Positions 45,166-56,118 of a stretch of 64,000 bases of DNA are shown here, piece after piece. How positions within the stretch are numbered: the stretch's first letter is position 1; every line of letters begins with the position of its first letter. The notes beneath the pieces were generated by a model. It ran no database searches and was not told the DNA's origin. It worked only from the letters and a program-made list of their open reading frames with translations. Location of the stretch: contig NZ_CP043488.1 in the NCBI RefSeq assembly GCF_008330945.1, forward strand, positions 868,001 through 932,000. The letters are read 5' to 3'. The DNA comes from Labrys sp. KNU-23. GTDB taxonomy: Bacteria > Pseudomonadota > Alphaproteobacteria > Rhizobiales > Labraceae. Both the position numbers and the translations under genes were made by a program.

Positions 45166-46097
45166 GAGATACTCCCATGATCCCGGCTGACGCCACCTTT
45201 GACGGCACCATTCCTTTCGCCCCGCACTTCACCGATGCCGCCGGCTTTCGAATGCACTATGTCGATGAGGGTCCCGGTACTGGCGAGCCCGTGCTGTGCC
45301 TGCATGGCGAGCCGAGCTGGGGGTACCTTTTCCGCCACCTGGTCCCTGTCCTGGAGCGGACGCATCGGGTGCTGGTTCCCGATCATATGGGCTTCGGCAA
45401 GAGCGAAACGCCCCAAGGGCGTAGCTATTGGCTCCAGGATCACATCGACAATCTCGAGCGCTTCGTCCTCGCGCTCGACCTCAGCCAGATCACGCTCGTC
45501 ATGCACGATTTCGGCGGTCCCGTCGGCATGGGGCTTGCCGCACGGCAGCCGCAGCGGATCCGCCGGATCATCTCGGCCAACGGACCGCCCCCCTTCGGGC
45601 AGCTCGATCTGGTCGAGCGCCTCACAGCCAATGCGCAAGCAGCGCCCTGGTTCCGATGGATTGCCCGCGCCCATGCCGAGGGCGTGCTGAGGAGCGTGCT
45701 CGGCCAGCTCGGTTTCAACATCCTGAGCACGCTGAAGCTCAACGGTTTCGAGAACAATGCCATCATCACAGAGGCATGGCTCTCGGCCTATGCCGCACCT
45801 TTCTCGGATCCGGCCGAATGCCTGGGCGCCATCGGCTGGGCGGAGGGGTTTGCTCTGGGGGCCCACCGGTTCGAGCAGCCCGGCCCAACCGCGCTCGAGC
45901 TCATCCGCAAGAAGCCCGCCCTGGCGATCTGGGGCGAAGCGGACCGCACGCTCCAGGCCGAACATTTCCTGCCCTTGTTCTCCGAACTCTTCCCCCTGGC
46001 TCCCGTCGAGCGGCTCGCCGGAGTCGGGCATTATTGTTTCGAAGACGCTCCCGGCGTCATCGCCAGCCTGATCTGCAACTTCATTCGGCGGTCGTGA
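45162..46097 (+). CDS. alpha/beta hydrolase, haloalkane dehalogenase/epoxide hydrolase-like
   Basis: Alpha/beta hydrolase of 311 residues. Oxyanion region LHGEPSWGYLF and nucleophile elbow VMHDFGGPVGMG, with aspartate as nucleophile as in haloalkane dehalogenases and epoxide hydrolases, and a late histidine in VGHYCFEDAPG. The cap region runs from about 140 to 215. It would open C-halogen or epoxide bonds; substrate unknown. An ATG at 45177 is an alternative start because the operator covers the first ATG. Probably repressed by the divergent HxlR protein. Confidence 0.85.
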   Translation: MRDTPMIPADATFDGTIPFAPHFTDAAGFRMHYVDEGPGTGEPVLCLHGEPSWGYLFRHLVPVLERTHRVLVPDHMGFGKSETPQGRSYWLQDHIDNLERFVLALDLSQITLVMHDFGGPVGMGLAARQPQRIRRIISANGPPPFGQLDLVERLTANAQAAPWFRWIARAHAEGVLRSVLGQLGFNILSTLKLNGFENNAIITEAWLSAYAAPFSDPAECLGAIGWAEGFALGAHRFEQPGPTALELIRKKPALAIWGEADRTLQAEHFLPLFSELFPLAPVERLAGVGHYCFEDAPGVIASLICNFIRRS

Positions 46098-46171
46098 CGT
46101 GGCGCCGGAGGTTGCGATGAGCGCGCAAATAAGTGGATGGATCGAGCCTTTCGGCCCCGTTTATCTCGCTG

Positions 46172-46777
46172 CTAGGCGCTTGGCGATCCGGCTTGCGCCG
46201 TGAGCAATTGCATGGCCAGGTCAGTCACCTTCTGCAGGCGTTCGCGCGATACACCATCCCGCGCCTGGACCGACAGGCCATGCATCACCGTGGCGAAATA
46301 GTCGCCCAAGGCCCTGGCATCCGCACCGGGCTGCAACTCGCCCTCGTGAAGGGCGCGATCGAGCCGCCCGGTGATCGCATCCGTCTGGGCGCGACGCCGC
46401 TCGGCCAGCCATTCGCCAATCTTCGCATTCTCGGTCGTGCAATTGGTGGCTGCGGTCACGACCATGCAGCCCCGTGGCTTTCCCTGCCGCGTATAGGTGT
46501 CCACCGCCTCCCGAAGGATCCGTTCGGCCGCTGCCAGCGCCGTCGGCTCCTGGGCAAGCGCCCGCTCGACGAAGCCGCCCTCTTGCGCTTCGTAGAGCGC
46601 GACGGCTTCCCGGAACAAATCCTCCTTAGAGCCAAAGGCGGCATAGATGCGCGCCGAGGCGAGGCCAAGTTCGCCGACGAGGTCGGCCATGGAGGTTCCC
46701 TCATAGCCACGGCTCCAAAAGACGTCACGTGCCTTTGCCAGGGCCTCGTCGCGATCGAATTCCCGAGGACGCGCCAT
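46172..46777 (-). CDS. TetR/AcrR-family transcriptional regulator
   Basis: TetR regulator of 201 residues. N-terminal HTH ARPREFDRDEALAKARDVFWSRGYEGTS with SARIYAAFGSKEDLFREAV. The C-terminal ligand domain holds RGCMVVTAATNC and ends with a low-specificity helix. The start at 46777 has GGAGG 5 bp ahead. It lies alone on the minus strand behind the dehalogenase-like gene, converging with it. The target is not visible; an AT-rich gap follows upstream. Confidence 0.85.
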   Translation of the reverse strand: MARPREFDRDEALAKARDVFWSRGYEGTSMADLVGELGLASARIYAAFGSKEDLFREAVALYEAQEGGFVERALAQEPTALAAAERILREAVDTYTRQGKPRGCMVVTAATNCTTENAKIGEWLAERRRAQTDAITGRLDRALHEGELQPGADARALGDYFATVMHGLSVQARDGVSRERLQKVTDLAMQLLTAQAGSPSA

Positions 46778-47083
46778 CGAAGCCTCCATTCTTGACCAAT
46801 CGACAAATAATTCTTCGTGAAACCCATGGCAAGTCGAGAGCCTACCCGCGCTGTCTCCAGACGGCAGCGCATACGGAGCGTCCGGCCTGCCATATCAAGG
46901 CCATTTCACCGCCCTAGAATATTGAGATACCCATGAACTATTGAGATCAGAAAAACTATGTAATTATTTGAAATATATAATATAATTATGTTTTTTGGCA
47001 ATTTGTATCCAGCCGGAATGCAATCCGGTAAGACAGGAGTCGATCGGTTTTCGTCGATCAAGCAGCGCCATGAGGAATTCATC
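46778..47083. other. 306-bp AT-rich gap ahead of the I78-like gene
   Basis: 46915-46990 is very AT-rich and holds ATGTAATTATTTGAAA (46958-46973), near-identical to 20925-20940, with CATGAA flanks and a GGC-ATT tail in both. This may be the promoter area of the small lipoprotein gene. No gene is supported. Confidence 0.4.
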
Positions 47084-47374
47084 ATGCCTACCAGCCAGAT
47101 CAGGCCGTTCCTACCCCTTGCCATGCTTGCGCTGACGGCTTGCGCTTCCCATGCCGCACAGCCGGCACAACCTTCAGCCTGCGTGGCGGAAGCGGCGCAG
47201 CGCCTGGTCGGCCAGCCCAAGCCATCCGATGACGAGGCCAGGAGGCTGACCGGTTCCCAGATCGTGCGCCAGATCAGGCCGGGCCAAGCCGTCACCTTCG
47301 ATTTTCGTCAGGATCGGGTCACCATCACCACCAATCCCGTGACTAGGCGGGTGGTCAGTGCCAGTTGTGGCTGA
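47084..47374 (+). CDS. I78-family peptidase-inhibitor-like lipoprotein
   Basis: Exported lipoprotein of 96 residues. The signal ends in the lipobox LALTACAS, so it is predicted to be lipidated at Cys. The mature part has AAQRLVGQPKPSDDEAR and RQIRPGQAVTFDFRQDRVT, matching the I78 peptidase-inhibitor family (GxxAT-like loop, closing CG). I78 members are small elastase-type protease inhibitors. The start at 47084 follows GAGGA; longer in-frame forms have no ribosome site. Confidence 0.8.
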   Translation: MPTSQIRPFLPLAMLALTACASHAAQPAQPSACVAEAAQRLVGQPKPSDDEARRLTGSQIVRQIRPGQAVTFDFRQDRVTITTNPVTRRVVSASCG

Positions 47375-47443
47375 TCGAGAGGCCCAACCGTCCATTGCCT
47401 CGGGCAGAGCGTCATGGCCGGGCCCGAAGCCGATCCGCCTTGG

Positions 47444-47692
47444 TTACATCCAGCTCGTGCCATCGCCGCTGGAGCAGCCATAAGGCGGCAGGCGGTCCCC
47501 GAAGCGCTTTTGCAACTGGTAGCAGCCCCATTTGCGCAGGGCCATCGGCATGCGGCTGTTGAGCTCGATGCCGACCTCGTCGAGCGGGTCCTTGGCGGCC
47601 ATCACATAGTCGTACCAGCGATAGCCGGCCGTGCCGACGATGGCGACGACGGCCACCACCACGATCATGATGAGTTTTCGTAAGATCAACAT
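47444..47692 (-). CDS. small membrane-anchored hypothetical protein
   Basis: Protein of 82 residues, unrecognised. N-terminal helix LIMIVVVAVVAIVGTAGYRW, then a soluble tail with KDPLDEVGIELNSRMP and CYQLQKRFGDRLPPYGC (two Cys). The start at 47692 follows GAGG. It lies 127 bp downstream of the DUF3053 lipoprotein gene. May be periplasmic-facing. Confidence 0.6.
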   Translation of the reverse strand: MLILRKLIMIVVVAVVAIVGTAGYRWYDYVMAAKDPLDEVGIELNSRMPMALRKWGCYQLQKRFGDRLPPYGCSSGDGTSWM

Positions 47693-47734
47693 ATTCGATA
47701 CCTCGAGCAGGACGCGTTCAGACCTGGAGGCATG

Positions 47735-47786
47735 TTTGCTCCAGCTTCTGTTTCGGGGCGTCTTTGCGACTACGGTCGATTCCGTC
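47735..47786 (+). repeat. copy A of a dispersed imperfect repeat
   Basis: About 52 bp beginning TTTGCTCCAGCTTCTGTTTC and continuing through TCTTTGCGA to CGATTCCGTCA. It aligns with 48703-48753, with one single-base indel and scattered mismatches. The two copies flank the DUF3053 gene in direct orientation. Confidence 0.6.
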
Positions 47787-47819
47787 AAATCTCAAAACGC
47801 GTCAGGGCGTAATGACATC

Positions 47820-48524
47820 CTATTGGGACGAGCGGAATTTCTGCTGGAGCGCCATTGCAGCCCGCCCCTTGGCGTTGAAATCGTCGAGAAGCGGTTGCAA
47901 CGCGGCCAGGGTCTTCTGATCCTTGGCGGTGATCATCATGCCGGTGACCTCGAGCTTGTCCTTGTGGCTGGCGATGAAATCGGAGAGTTGCAGGGCAGCG
48001 GCTGTCATGTCCTGGACCGGCGGCAGCATCTGCCTGACGTTCCTGGCAACGGCCGTGACGTCCCGCTCATAGGCCTTGTCGAAGACGACCCTGAGGTCAT
48101 CGGGCTGCTTGAGCTGCGCCTTGGCTGCGTCGGCCTTGGCAAGGGCCTGGTCAATGGCGCCGCCGAGCTCGCCGACGAGGTTTTGCACGGCTGCCAGATC
48201 CTCGCGCCGCGTCGCGAGATCGCTCATGGAGCGGATGGAACCCTTCGCCATGATGGCGCCGAAGCGCTGCTGCAGATTACCCGGCTCACCGGACGGGCCT
48301 GCCGCAAAGTCGGTGATGATGGCGTAGTCCTTGACGTAAGGACCGAAGGCGTCCTTTTGGTTGCCGCTCAATTGCGGCACATGGGCGCCGGGCTTGTCGA
48401 GAATGCGGGTCTGCAGAAATTCGATGAATTCCTTGCGCTGGCTCGGTTCCTGGTCGCCGCAGGCGGAAAGGGTGAGGCAAAGCAACACGCCCAGGAACAC
48501 GGCGGGGCGGGCAAACAGGTTCAT
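47820..48524 (-). CDS. DUF3053 family lipoprotein (YiaF-like)
   Basis: Exported lipoprotein of 234 residues. The signal peptide ends LTLSACGD, giving a lipid-modified Cys. The mature start GDQEPSQRKEFIEFLQTRIL matches DUF3053 (E. coli YiaF). The remainder is helical with repeated ALAKADAAKAQLKQPDDL-like heptads. Function unknown. The start at 48524 is chosen so that the signal begins with MNLFARP, with AGGA upstream. The gene is flanked by the two copies of a dispersed repeat. Confidence 0.8.
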   Translation of the reverse strand: MNLFARPAVFLGVLLCLTLSACGDQEPSQRKEFIEFLQTRILDKPGAHVPQLSGNQKDAFGPYVKDYAIITDFAAGPSGEPGNLQQRFGAIMAKGSIRSMSDLATRREDLAAVQNLVGELGGAIDQALAKADAAKAQLKQPDDLRVVFDKAYERDVTAVARNVRQMLPPVQDMTAAALQLSDFIASHKDKLEVTGMMITAKDQKTLAALQPLLDDFNAKGRAAMALQQKFRSSQ

Positions 48525-48702
48525 ACTATTGATTCCTGGCAATTAATTTCGATAATTTGAGTGAGGAGTTTTCGAAAGAGCATTGAAAATCATGCGGATT
48601 TCCAGCTCATTGGAGACAGCACAGACGCGATCGAAGGGAGGAGGACGAGAAGGGGCGGCGGGCAAGCATATTTGGAGAAAACGGAGGCAAATCTGAACGC
48701 TC

Positions 48703-48753
48703 TTTGCTCTAGCGTCTTGTTTCGGCGAAACTTTGCGATTCTTTCCGATTCCG
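48703..48753 (+). repeat. copy B of a dispersed imperfect repeat
   Basis: TTTGCTCTAGCGTCTTGTTT through CTTTGCGA to CGATTCCGGCA matches copy A at 47735. Here it is the left part of an imperfect palindrome: GCTCTAGCGTCTTG (48707-48720) pairs loosely with CAGGACGCTTTAGC near 48762-48775, giving an element of about 70 bp. This accounts for much of the 391-bp gap 48525-48915. Confidence 0.6.
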
Positions 48754-48915
48754 GCAGCTTGCAGGACGCTTTAGCACGCCATGCCGCTCGTTCAAGTCCT
48801 GTGAGCGAACACGTCCTCGCAACCAGGTCAGCATTTGTAAGTCCGGGCCTGCAGCAAAACCCGAGTGCCTGTCTCCCCCGAATTGTTCCTTGATGAAAAT
48901 CACTTCGAGACTTCC

Positions 48916-50343
48916 ATGCGCGACGATATTGCTGCGACGTTTCTTTCCCCGACTGTTCCCGCTCCTGCTGCTCGTTTTCTAGGCGAGATCTGGCAGGCCG
49001 TTGGCGGTGATCCCGCCCATCTGCGCCATCTGGCGATGAGCGGTGCCGGCGCTTTGCCCTCGACATTCCACGTTACCGATCTCGCCGGCGCGGCGGTGGG
49101 GGCCGCCAGCCTCGCCATTGCTGAACTGGCGTCGACACAGCGGGGCGAGTTTCCCGCCGTGCAGGTCGATCGGCGTCTGGCGTCGTTCTGGTTCCTCACC
49201 TCGCTGCGGCCCCAGGGTTGGTCGATGCCGCCGCTATGGGATGCCGTGGCCGGCGATTATCAGGCAGCTGATGGCTGGATCCGGCTGCATACGAATGCCC
49301 CGCATCATCGCAATGCGGCCATGACCATCCTGAAAGCACCGGCCGAGCGCGAGGCGGTGGCTGCCGTCGTGAAGCAGTGGCATGCGGTGGCTCTGGAGAC
49401 GGCAATCGTGGCGAATAATGGCTGCGCCGCCGCCATGCGCACGCTCGGGCAATGGGCCGATCATCCCCAGGGAAGAGCCGTCAATGCCGAGCCGCTGCTG
49501 CATCGGACCCGCATTGCCGGTGGCGGCCGCTCGCACTTGCCTCTATCGGTGAGCCGTCCCCTGCAGGGCATGCGCGTGCTGGACCTGACGCGCATTCTTG
49601 CCGGTCCCGTTGCGACGCGCTTCCTTGCCGGCTTCGGGGCCGAGGTCCTGCGCATCGATCCCCCCGGCTGGGAGGAGCCTGCCACCGTGCCGGAGGTCGT
49701 GCTCGGCAAACGCTGCGCGCGGCTCGACCTGAAGAACCCCGACGATTTGCGCATGCTGGAGCAACTGCTCGTGCAAGCGGACGTGTTCGTTCACGGCTAT
49801 CGGCCCGACGCCCTTGCCAGCCTCGGGCTCGATTCCGCGCGCCGCCGCTACCTCAATCCGGGGCTGATCGACGTGTGCCTGGACGCCTATGGCTGGAGCG
49901 GCCCCTGGAGCGGGCGCCGGGGCTATGACAGCCTGATCCAGATGAGCACGGGGATCGCCGATGCCGGCATGCGCGCGGCGGGGCGCGATTGCCCGACGCC
50001 GCTGCCCGGGCAGGCCATCGACCACGCCACGGGTTATTTCCTGGCGGCGGCTGTCGTTCGGGGCCTGGTGGAACGACTGCAGACGGGGCAGGGCTGCGAG
50101 GTGCGCGGATCGCTGGCACGGACCGCGCACTTTCTGGTTTCAGGTGGCAACCAAGAAGCAGCCGCTGAAGTGCTGGCGCCCGAGCAACCCTCCGATAGAT
50201 CCGGCCTCGTCGAACTGACCGGTTGGGGACCTGCTCACCGCATCCGCCCGCCGGTTGCAATCGCGGACATTCCCATGGAATGGGATTTTCCGGCTCCGAC
50301 ATTGGGATCTTCTGCGGCCGTCTGGCTCGCCGATAGATCCTGA
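48916..50343 (+). CDS. CaiB/BaiF family CoA transferase
   Basis: Class III CoA transferase of 475 residues. The recognisable core is in the middle: GMRVLDLTRILAGPVATRFLAGFGAEVLRIDPP, then LDLKNPDDLRMLEQLL and ADVFVHGYRPDALASLGL, with GYDSLIQMSTGIA toward the end. The first 200 residues look like a second, degenerate CoA-transferase half. The family moves CoA between carboxylic acids. The start at 48916 is used; an upstream GTG at 48865 is possible. Isolated gene with no pathway partners next to it. Confidence 0.85.
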   Translation: MRDDIAATFLSPTVPAPAARFLGEIWQAVGGDPAHLRHLAMSGAGALPSTFHVTDLAGAAVGAASLAIAELASTQRGEFPAVQVDRRLASFWFLTSLRPQGWSMPPLWDAVAGDYQAADGWIRLHTNAPHHRNAAMTILKAPAEREAVAAVVKQWHAVALETAIVANNGCAAAMRTLGQWADHPQGRAVNAEPLLHRTRIAGGGRSHLPLSVSRPLQGMRVLDLTRILAGPVATRFLAGFGAEVLRIDPPGWEEPATVPEVVLGKRCARLDLKNPDDLRMLEQLLVQADVFVHGYRPDALASLGLDSARRRYLNPGLIDVCLDAYGWSGPWSGRRGYDSLIQMSTGIADAGMRAAGRDCPTPLPGQAIDHATGYFLAAAVVRGLVERLQTGQGCEVRGSLARTAHFLVSGGNQEAAAEVLAPEQPSDRSGLVELTGWGPAHRIRPPVAIADIPMEWDFPAPTLGSSAAVWLADRS

Positions 50344-50558
50344 CTCGTCGCTCGCTGCAGCCAGTCCAGGCCTGGATGCCCAGCGCGCCGACTCTTCGCG
50401 GTGGCGCATTTTCCCAACCGAAAAGCCTGTCGCCTTTTCCTGAAAATGCTTTGGGCCCTGGCTCTAGAGGCTGCTATGAACCATGGACAGGGTTTTGACG
50501 TGAGCGATTTTGTTCGAGGATGTCCGCACTTGCTTTGCAAGTGCGCGGATAACAGCCG
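50344..50558. other. gap with hairpin after CoA transferase
   Basis: 50525-50545 holds a perfect 9-bp stem CGCACTTGC-TTT-GCAAGTGCG with no T tract. TTTTCCTGAAAATGCTTT and GGCTCTAGAGG (about 50437-50473) resemble degenerate intergenic repeat fragments common in rhizobial genomes. No gene is supported. Confidence 0.35.
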
Positions 50559-50780
50559 CTAGGACTTGGCCAAGGCAGCGCGTTTCTGGGCCGGATGATT
50601 CCAGTAGGTTGTCTGGCCCTGATAGGCCGTGACGCCGGCAATGGCCGTGGTCACGAGCGCCACGGCGAGTGTGGCCACGATGCAGACGGCGAAATAATGC
50701 TGCCGACGAGCGATCCCTCGACCCGACGTCTTGGCCCGGGATTTTCCCTCAATGAGGTCCAGCAATGTTTCTTTCCGCAC
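50559..50780 (-). CDS. small hypothetical protein with one membrane helix
   Basis: Protein of 73 residues from a GTG start. An N-terminal charged region (RKETLLDLIEGKSRAKTS) precedes a helix YFAVCIVATLAVALVTTAIAG and a short tail. No family recognised. Downstream of groEL on the same strand, with a hairpin behind it. The start is uncertain, and longer frames reach 50951. Marked as possible. Confidence 0.35.
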   Translation of the reverse strand: MRKETLLDLIEGKSRAKTSGRGIARRQHYFAVCIVATLAVALVTTAIAGVTAYQGQTTYWNHPAQKRAALAKS

Positions 50781-50997
50781 CAGGATTTCATCCTCGAACC
50801 GTCGACATGACGTAACGACAAGGCAGGAGGCGATCGGGCTCGTCAGTGCGATTTCGCACATTGCGATCATCATCCCGTCGCAACGGCTGGAGCGGCGGCT
50901 GAAACGGGGCGTGCGCGACGTTTTGGCTCGGCCCGTCCTCGGAACCCGCAAAGGGGCGAGTTCCCTGGTGACCGTCAGGCGCGCGACGATGCTCGCT

Positions 50998-53220
<2,223 letters not shown>

Positions 53221-53937
53221 ATGAAACCTCCGTCCAAGCCTTTCTTTGTCGAGGTCAGGCGTTCTCGATCGATTCCGGCCCAAGCCTCTCCGCCCCCGCG
53301 ACCGACGTCGTCCTGGGAGGATACGCCTGAGTTCGCCGGTACCCGATCCAAGGCCTGGCAACACGCTGAACAATTCTTTCAGCCTCGACCTGCCGACGTA
53401 GCGCCTGAGGCCGAGAGCGCAGACCCTGCTCCTATGGAGCCTGTACCCGTTCCCGCCCAACCAGCGGTCGAGCGGAAGGGTGAGGCCGTTGCTTCGCCGC
53501 CAGCCGAGACCCGCGGCAAGGCTCGCGACGAAGAGGATACCAAGAGCGCCGTCAAACGCGGTCGGAAAGTGGCAAAGGCTCCGGTGCTTCAGCCGGAAGA
53601 GGCGAAGGCGTCTCCGGTCAAGAAGGCGCGCAAGCACAAAGCATCGCGGGAAGCCCCCCTTTCCGTGCAATCGCAGGCGGTTCTTGAGGAAGAACCCCAA
53701 AACGATCAGGAGCGGCAATCCGCCCTGGATCACCGCAAGGAGACAAGCGCGGTTTTGCGCAAGTCGGTGTCCTCCCCGAGTTCGTTTCCTGATGAGGTCG
53801 TCGAGGCCGAGGTCGAGGAGGGCGGACGAAGGCCCTTGTCGGCGCGCGCCGCCCGCTCTGCCGCCAAACCTGGGGAACGCTGGACCTGCCGGTTGCGGCA
53901 TGTCCGCCGGAATCTGGGTTCGGGCCGTAGCGGATAA
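53221..53937 (+). CDS. basic, proline/alanine-rich hypothetical protein
   Basis: Protein of 238 residues of low-complexity character. The opening MKPPSKPFFVEVRRSRS is followed by a long Pro/Ala/Glu/Lys stretch (PMEPVPVPAQPAVERKGEA, KKARKHKASREAP) and a closing ERWTCRLRHVRRN. The start and the GERW-x-x-RL end resemble small rhizobial hypothetical proteins I have seen, but no function is known. Predicted disordered and strongly basic, so nucleic-acid association is possible. The opposite strand also has a long open frame, which I judge a shadow. Confidence 0.5.
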   Translation: MKPPSKPFFVEVRRSRSIPAQASPPPRPTSSWEDTPEFAGTRSKAWQHAEQFFQPRPADVAPEAESADPAPMEPVPVPAQPAVERKGEAVASPPAETRGKARDEEDTKSAVKRGRKVAKAPVLQPEEAKASPVKKARKHKASREAPLSVQSQAVLEEEPQNDQERQSALDHRKETSAVLRKSVSSPSSFPDEVVEAEVEEGGRRPLSARAARSAAKPGERWTCRLRHVRRNLGSGRSG

Positions 53938-54089
53938 TTGCGCCCGTAACACCGCTTTCAGTTCCGCCATGGGCGTCGTCTCGCGGCGGATGAGGGCAGG
54001 TCGATCCATCGACCTGCCGCCTTGCGTCGGGCCTGCATGTATTTACCGCGGGCCGTGAGGCCTTGGCTGTTCGGCAAAGCGGAGTGAAG

Positions 54090-55016
54090 GTGCGCACGGA
54101 GCAAGGCATTCTCAAAGTCTCGATCGCCGTCACCATTCTTGTGGCCGGCTTCGGCGTCGTGTTCGGTTTGCTCTCCGGTTCCTTCTCGATCGTCTTCGAC
54201 GGCGTCTACATGCTGGTCGATGCCAGCATGAGCGGCCTCGCATTGATCGTGGCCAGCCTGATCGCGACCAATTCATCCCCTGCCACGGCCGTGGGCAAGC
54301 TGCATGAGCGGTTCACCATGGGCTTTTGGCACCTGGAACCGATGGTTCTCGGCCTCAATGGCGCCATGCTCATCGGAGCGGCCATCTATGCGATGATCAA
54401 TGCCATCGGCAGCCTGATGGTCGGCGGCAGGGAACTCGAATTCGGATATGCCATCCTTTATGCCGCCGTGGCCTTGGCAGCCTGCATCGCCATGGCGGTG
54501 GTCGAAACCCGCCTGAACTGGACCATCCGCTCGGATTTCGTGGCGCTCGACGCCAAGGCCTGGATCATGTCGGCCTCGATCACCGGGGCGCTTCTACTGG
54601 CTTTCTGCATCGGCTATGTGATCAAGGGCACCCGTTTCGATTGGCTCACTCCCTATGTCGACCCGGCGGTCCTGCTCCTGCTCTGCCTGATCATCATTCC
54701 TCTGCCGGTCTCGACCGTCAGGCAGGCCCTGTCCGAGATCCTCCTGGTGACGCCGCCCTCTCTGAAGGACCATGTCGACGTCGTCGCCAGGACCTTCGTC
54801 GCCAAATACGACTTCCTGGCTCACAAGGCCTATGTGGCAAAGGTCGGCAGGGGCCGGCAGATCGAACTTTATTTCATCGTGCCGGCTGGCCGACCCGCCA
54901 TGCGCCTGGAAGAATGGGACCGGATCCGTGACGAGATCGGCGAAGCGATCGGCGGTGAGAGCCGGGATCGCTGGCTGACCATCGCCTTCACCACCGATGT
55001 CGAATGGGCGGTGTAA
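54090..55016 (+). CDS. cation diffusion facilitator family transporter
   Basis: Inner-membrane cation antiporter of 308 residues. About six helices span the first 220 residues; the second contains SIVFDGVYMLVDASMSGLAL with the metal-site aspartates, and SDFVALDAKAWIMS lies before helix 5. A soluble C-terminal domain of about 90 residues follows (VARTFVAKYDFLAHKAYV). Probably exports a divalent metal such as Zn, Fe or Mn; the second-site residues differ from FieF, so the metal cannot be assigned. The GTG at 54090 is preferred for GGAG 5 bp upstream over a TTG nine codons earlier. Confidence 0.85.
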   Translation: MRTEQGILKVSIAVTILVAGFGVVFGLLSGSFSIVFDGVYMLVDASMSGLALIVASLIATNSSPATAVGKLHERFTMGFWHLEPMVLGLNGAMLIGAAIYAMINAIGSLMVGGRELEFGYAILYAAVALAACIAMAVVETRLNWTIRSDFVALDAKAWIMSASITGALLLAFCIGYVIKGTRFDWLTPYVDPAVLLLLCLIIIPLPVSTVRQALSEILLVTPPSLKDHVDVVARTFVAKYDFLAHKAYVAKVGRGRQIELYFIVPAGRPAMRLEEWDRIRDEIGEAIGGESRDRWLTIAFTTDVEWAV

Positions 55017-55106
55017 GGCAGGGTGAGAGCTGCAATCTAAATTCAGAATTATATGTTCAATATCAATTAATTATCGTGACTTTCCAAGTTTATATGGAAG
55101 AAATTC

Positions 55107-55829
55107 CTAGGGTAGGATCTTTGCCTTGAGCCATAGGAAGAGCGGCAGGCGCGTCCACTGCTTGAGACGGTCTGCATTCGCAAGGTCGGGAATGGGCTCG
55201 CGCAGAGCCGTGATCGCCAAGCCCGCTTGCGAGAGCGCGGCGACATAGTTCTCAAGCGGCTGCGACCAGCCGGCGAAGTGCATGCGAAGGCCATCATGTT
55301 CTTCTTCGCCCTCGAAGCGGACACGGCCGTAATAGCTATCTTGCAGGATGAAGGGCGCGTCAGGCGCGGGGCCGGCGAAGCGGCCCCGGTCTCGAAAGGG
55401 ATGCACCAGCGATATCAGGAATTCGCCGGTCGGTTTGAGGACGCGCCGGGCTTCGGCGACGGCCGCCGGGACATCCTCGACGTCCATCAGGACATTATAG
55501 GCCACGACCAGATCGAAGCTCCCGGCAGCGAAGGGCAGGTTCGCTGCACCAGCGACGGCATAGGCGTCGGCCGAGTCCGCTTCCCGCGCCGCATCGACCA
55601 TGGGCGCCACGGCATCGGTTGCTGTCACGTGATAGCCAAGCTTGCGCAACTCGCGGCTGACCCGCCCCTCGCCGCAGCCAATATCCAGGGCCTTGCCTTG
55701 GCCGGAGCCGATGAATGCGAGCAGTGCCTGGCGATAGGCCCAGAAGGCGTCATGCCTGGGCGAGCGCGCCCAGGCGATCCACTGCTGGGCGACGCGCGTC
55801 CAATGGGCCTCGTCCGATGAACGATCCAT
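55107..55829 (-). CDS. class I SAM-dependent methyltransferase
   Basis: Methyltransferase of 240 residues. SAM motif ALDIGCGEGRVSREL near residue 47, acidic loop VTATDAVAPMVDAA, and FDLVVAYNVLMDVEDVPAAV for motif IV. The form is that of small-molecule methyltransferases of the Methyltransf_11 kind (UbiE/COQ5-like fold). No partner gene indicates its substrate. It faces the CDF gene from the opposite strand across an AT-rich 90-bp gap. Confidence 0.85.
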   Translation of the reverse strand: MDRSSDEAHWTRVAQQWIAWARSPRHDAFWAYRQALLAFIGSGQGKALDIGCGEGRVSRELRKLGYHVTATDAVAPMVDAAREADSADAYAVAGAANLPFAAGSFDLVVAYNVLMDVEDVPAAVAEARRVLKPTGEFLISLVHPFRDRGRFAGPAPDAPFILQDSYYGRVRFEGEEEHDGLRMHFAGWSQPLENYVAALSQAGLAITALREPIPDLANADRLKQWTRLPLFLWLKAKILP

Positions 55830-56118
55830 CCTGTCTCACTCCGATGGGATTGCTGTGATTCGAAGCGGCGAGCCTAAGGCAACGCGCATCCTGTCGGAAA
55901 CGGGCCTGTCTAAGCCTTTGTTCCGACGGCCCCTGCCGCCTTCTGGCTTTTCTCGCGAGGCGAGCGTCAAAGCAGCGCGGTTGCTGCGTCGGATAACGAA
56001 ATCGCTTGCGGGCATGGCTGCGCTTGGCGCAAGGACAAACGTGAAATGGCCGGCAATCATGTACTCCACGATGTAGCGGTCAAGTCTTGGCCACGATATT
56101 GCTTGGAGGCGGCGGTCC

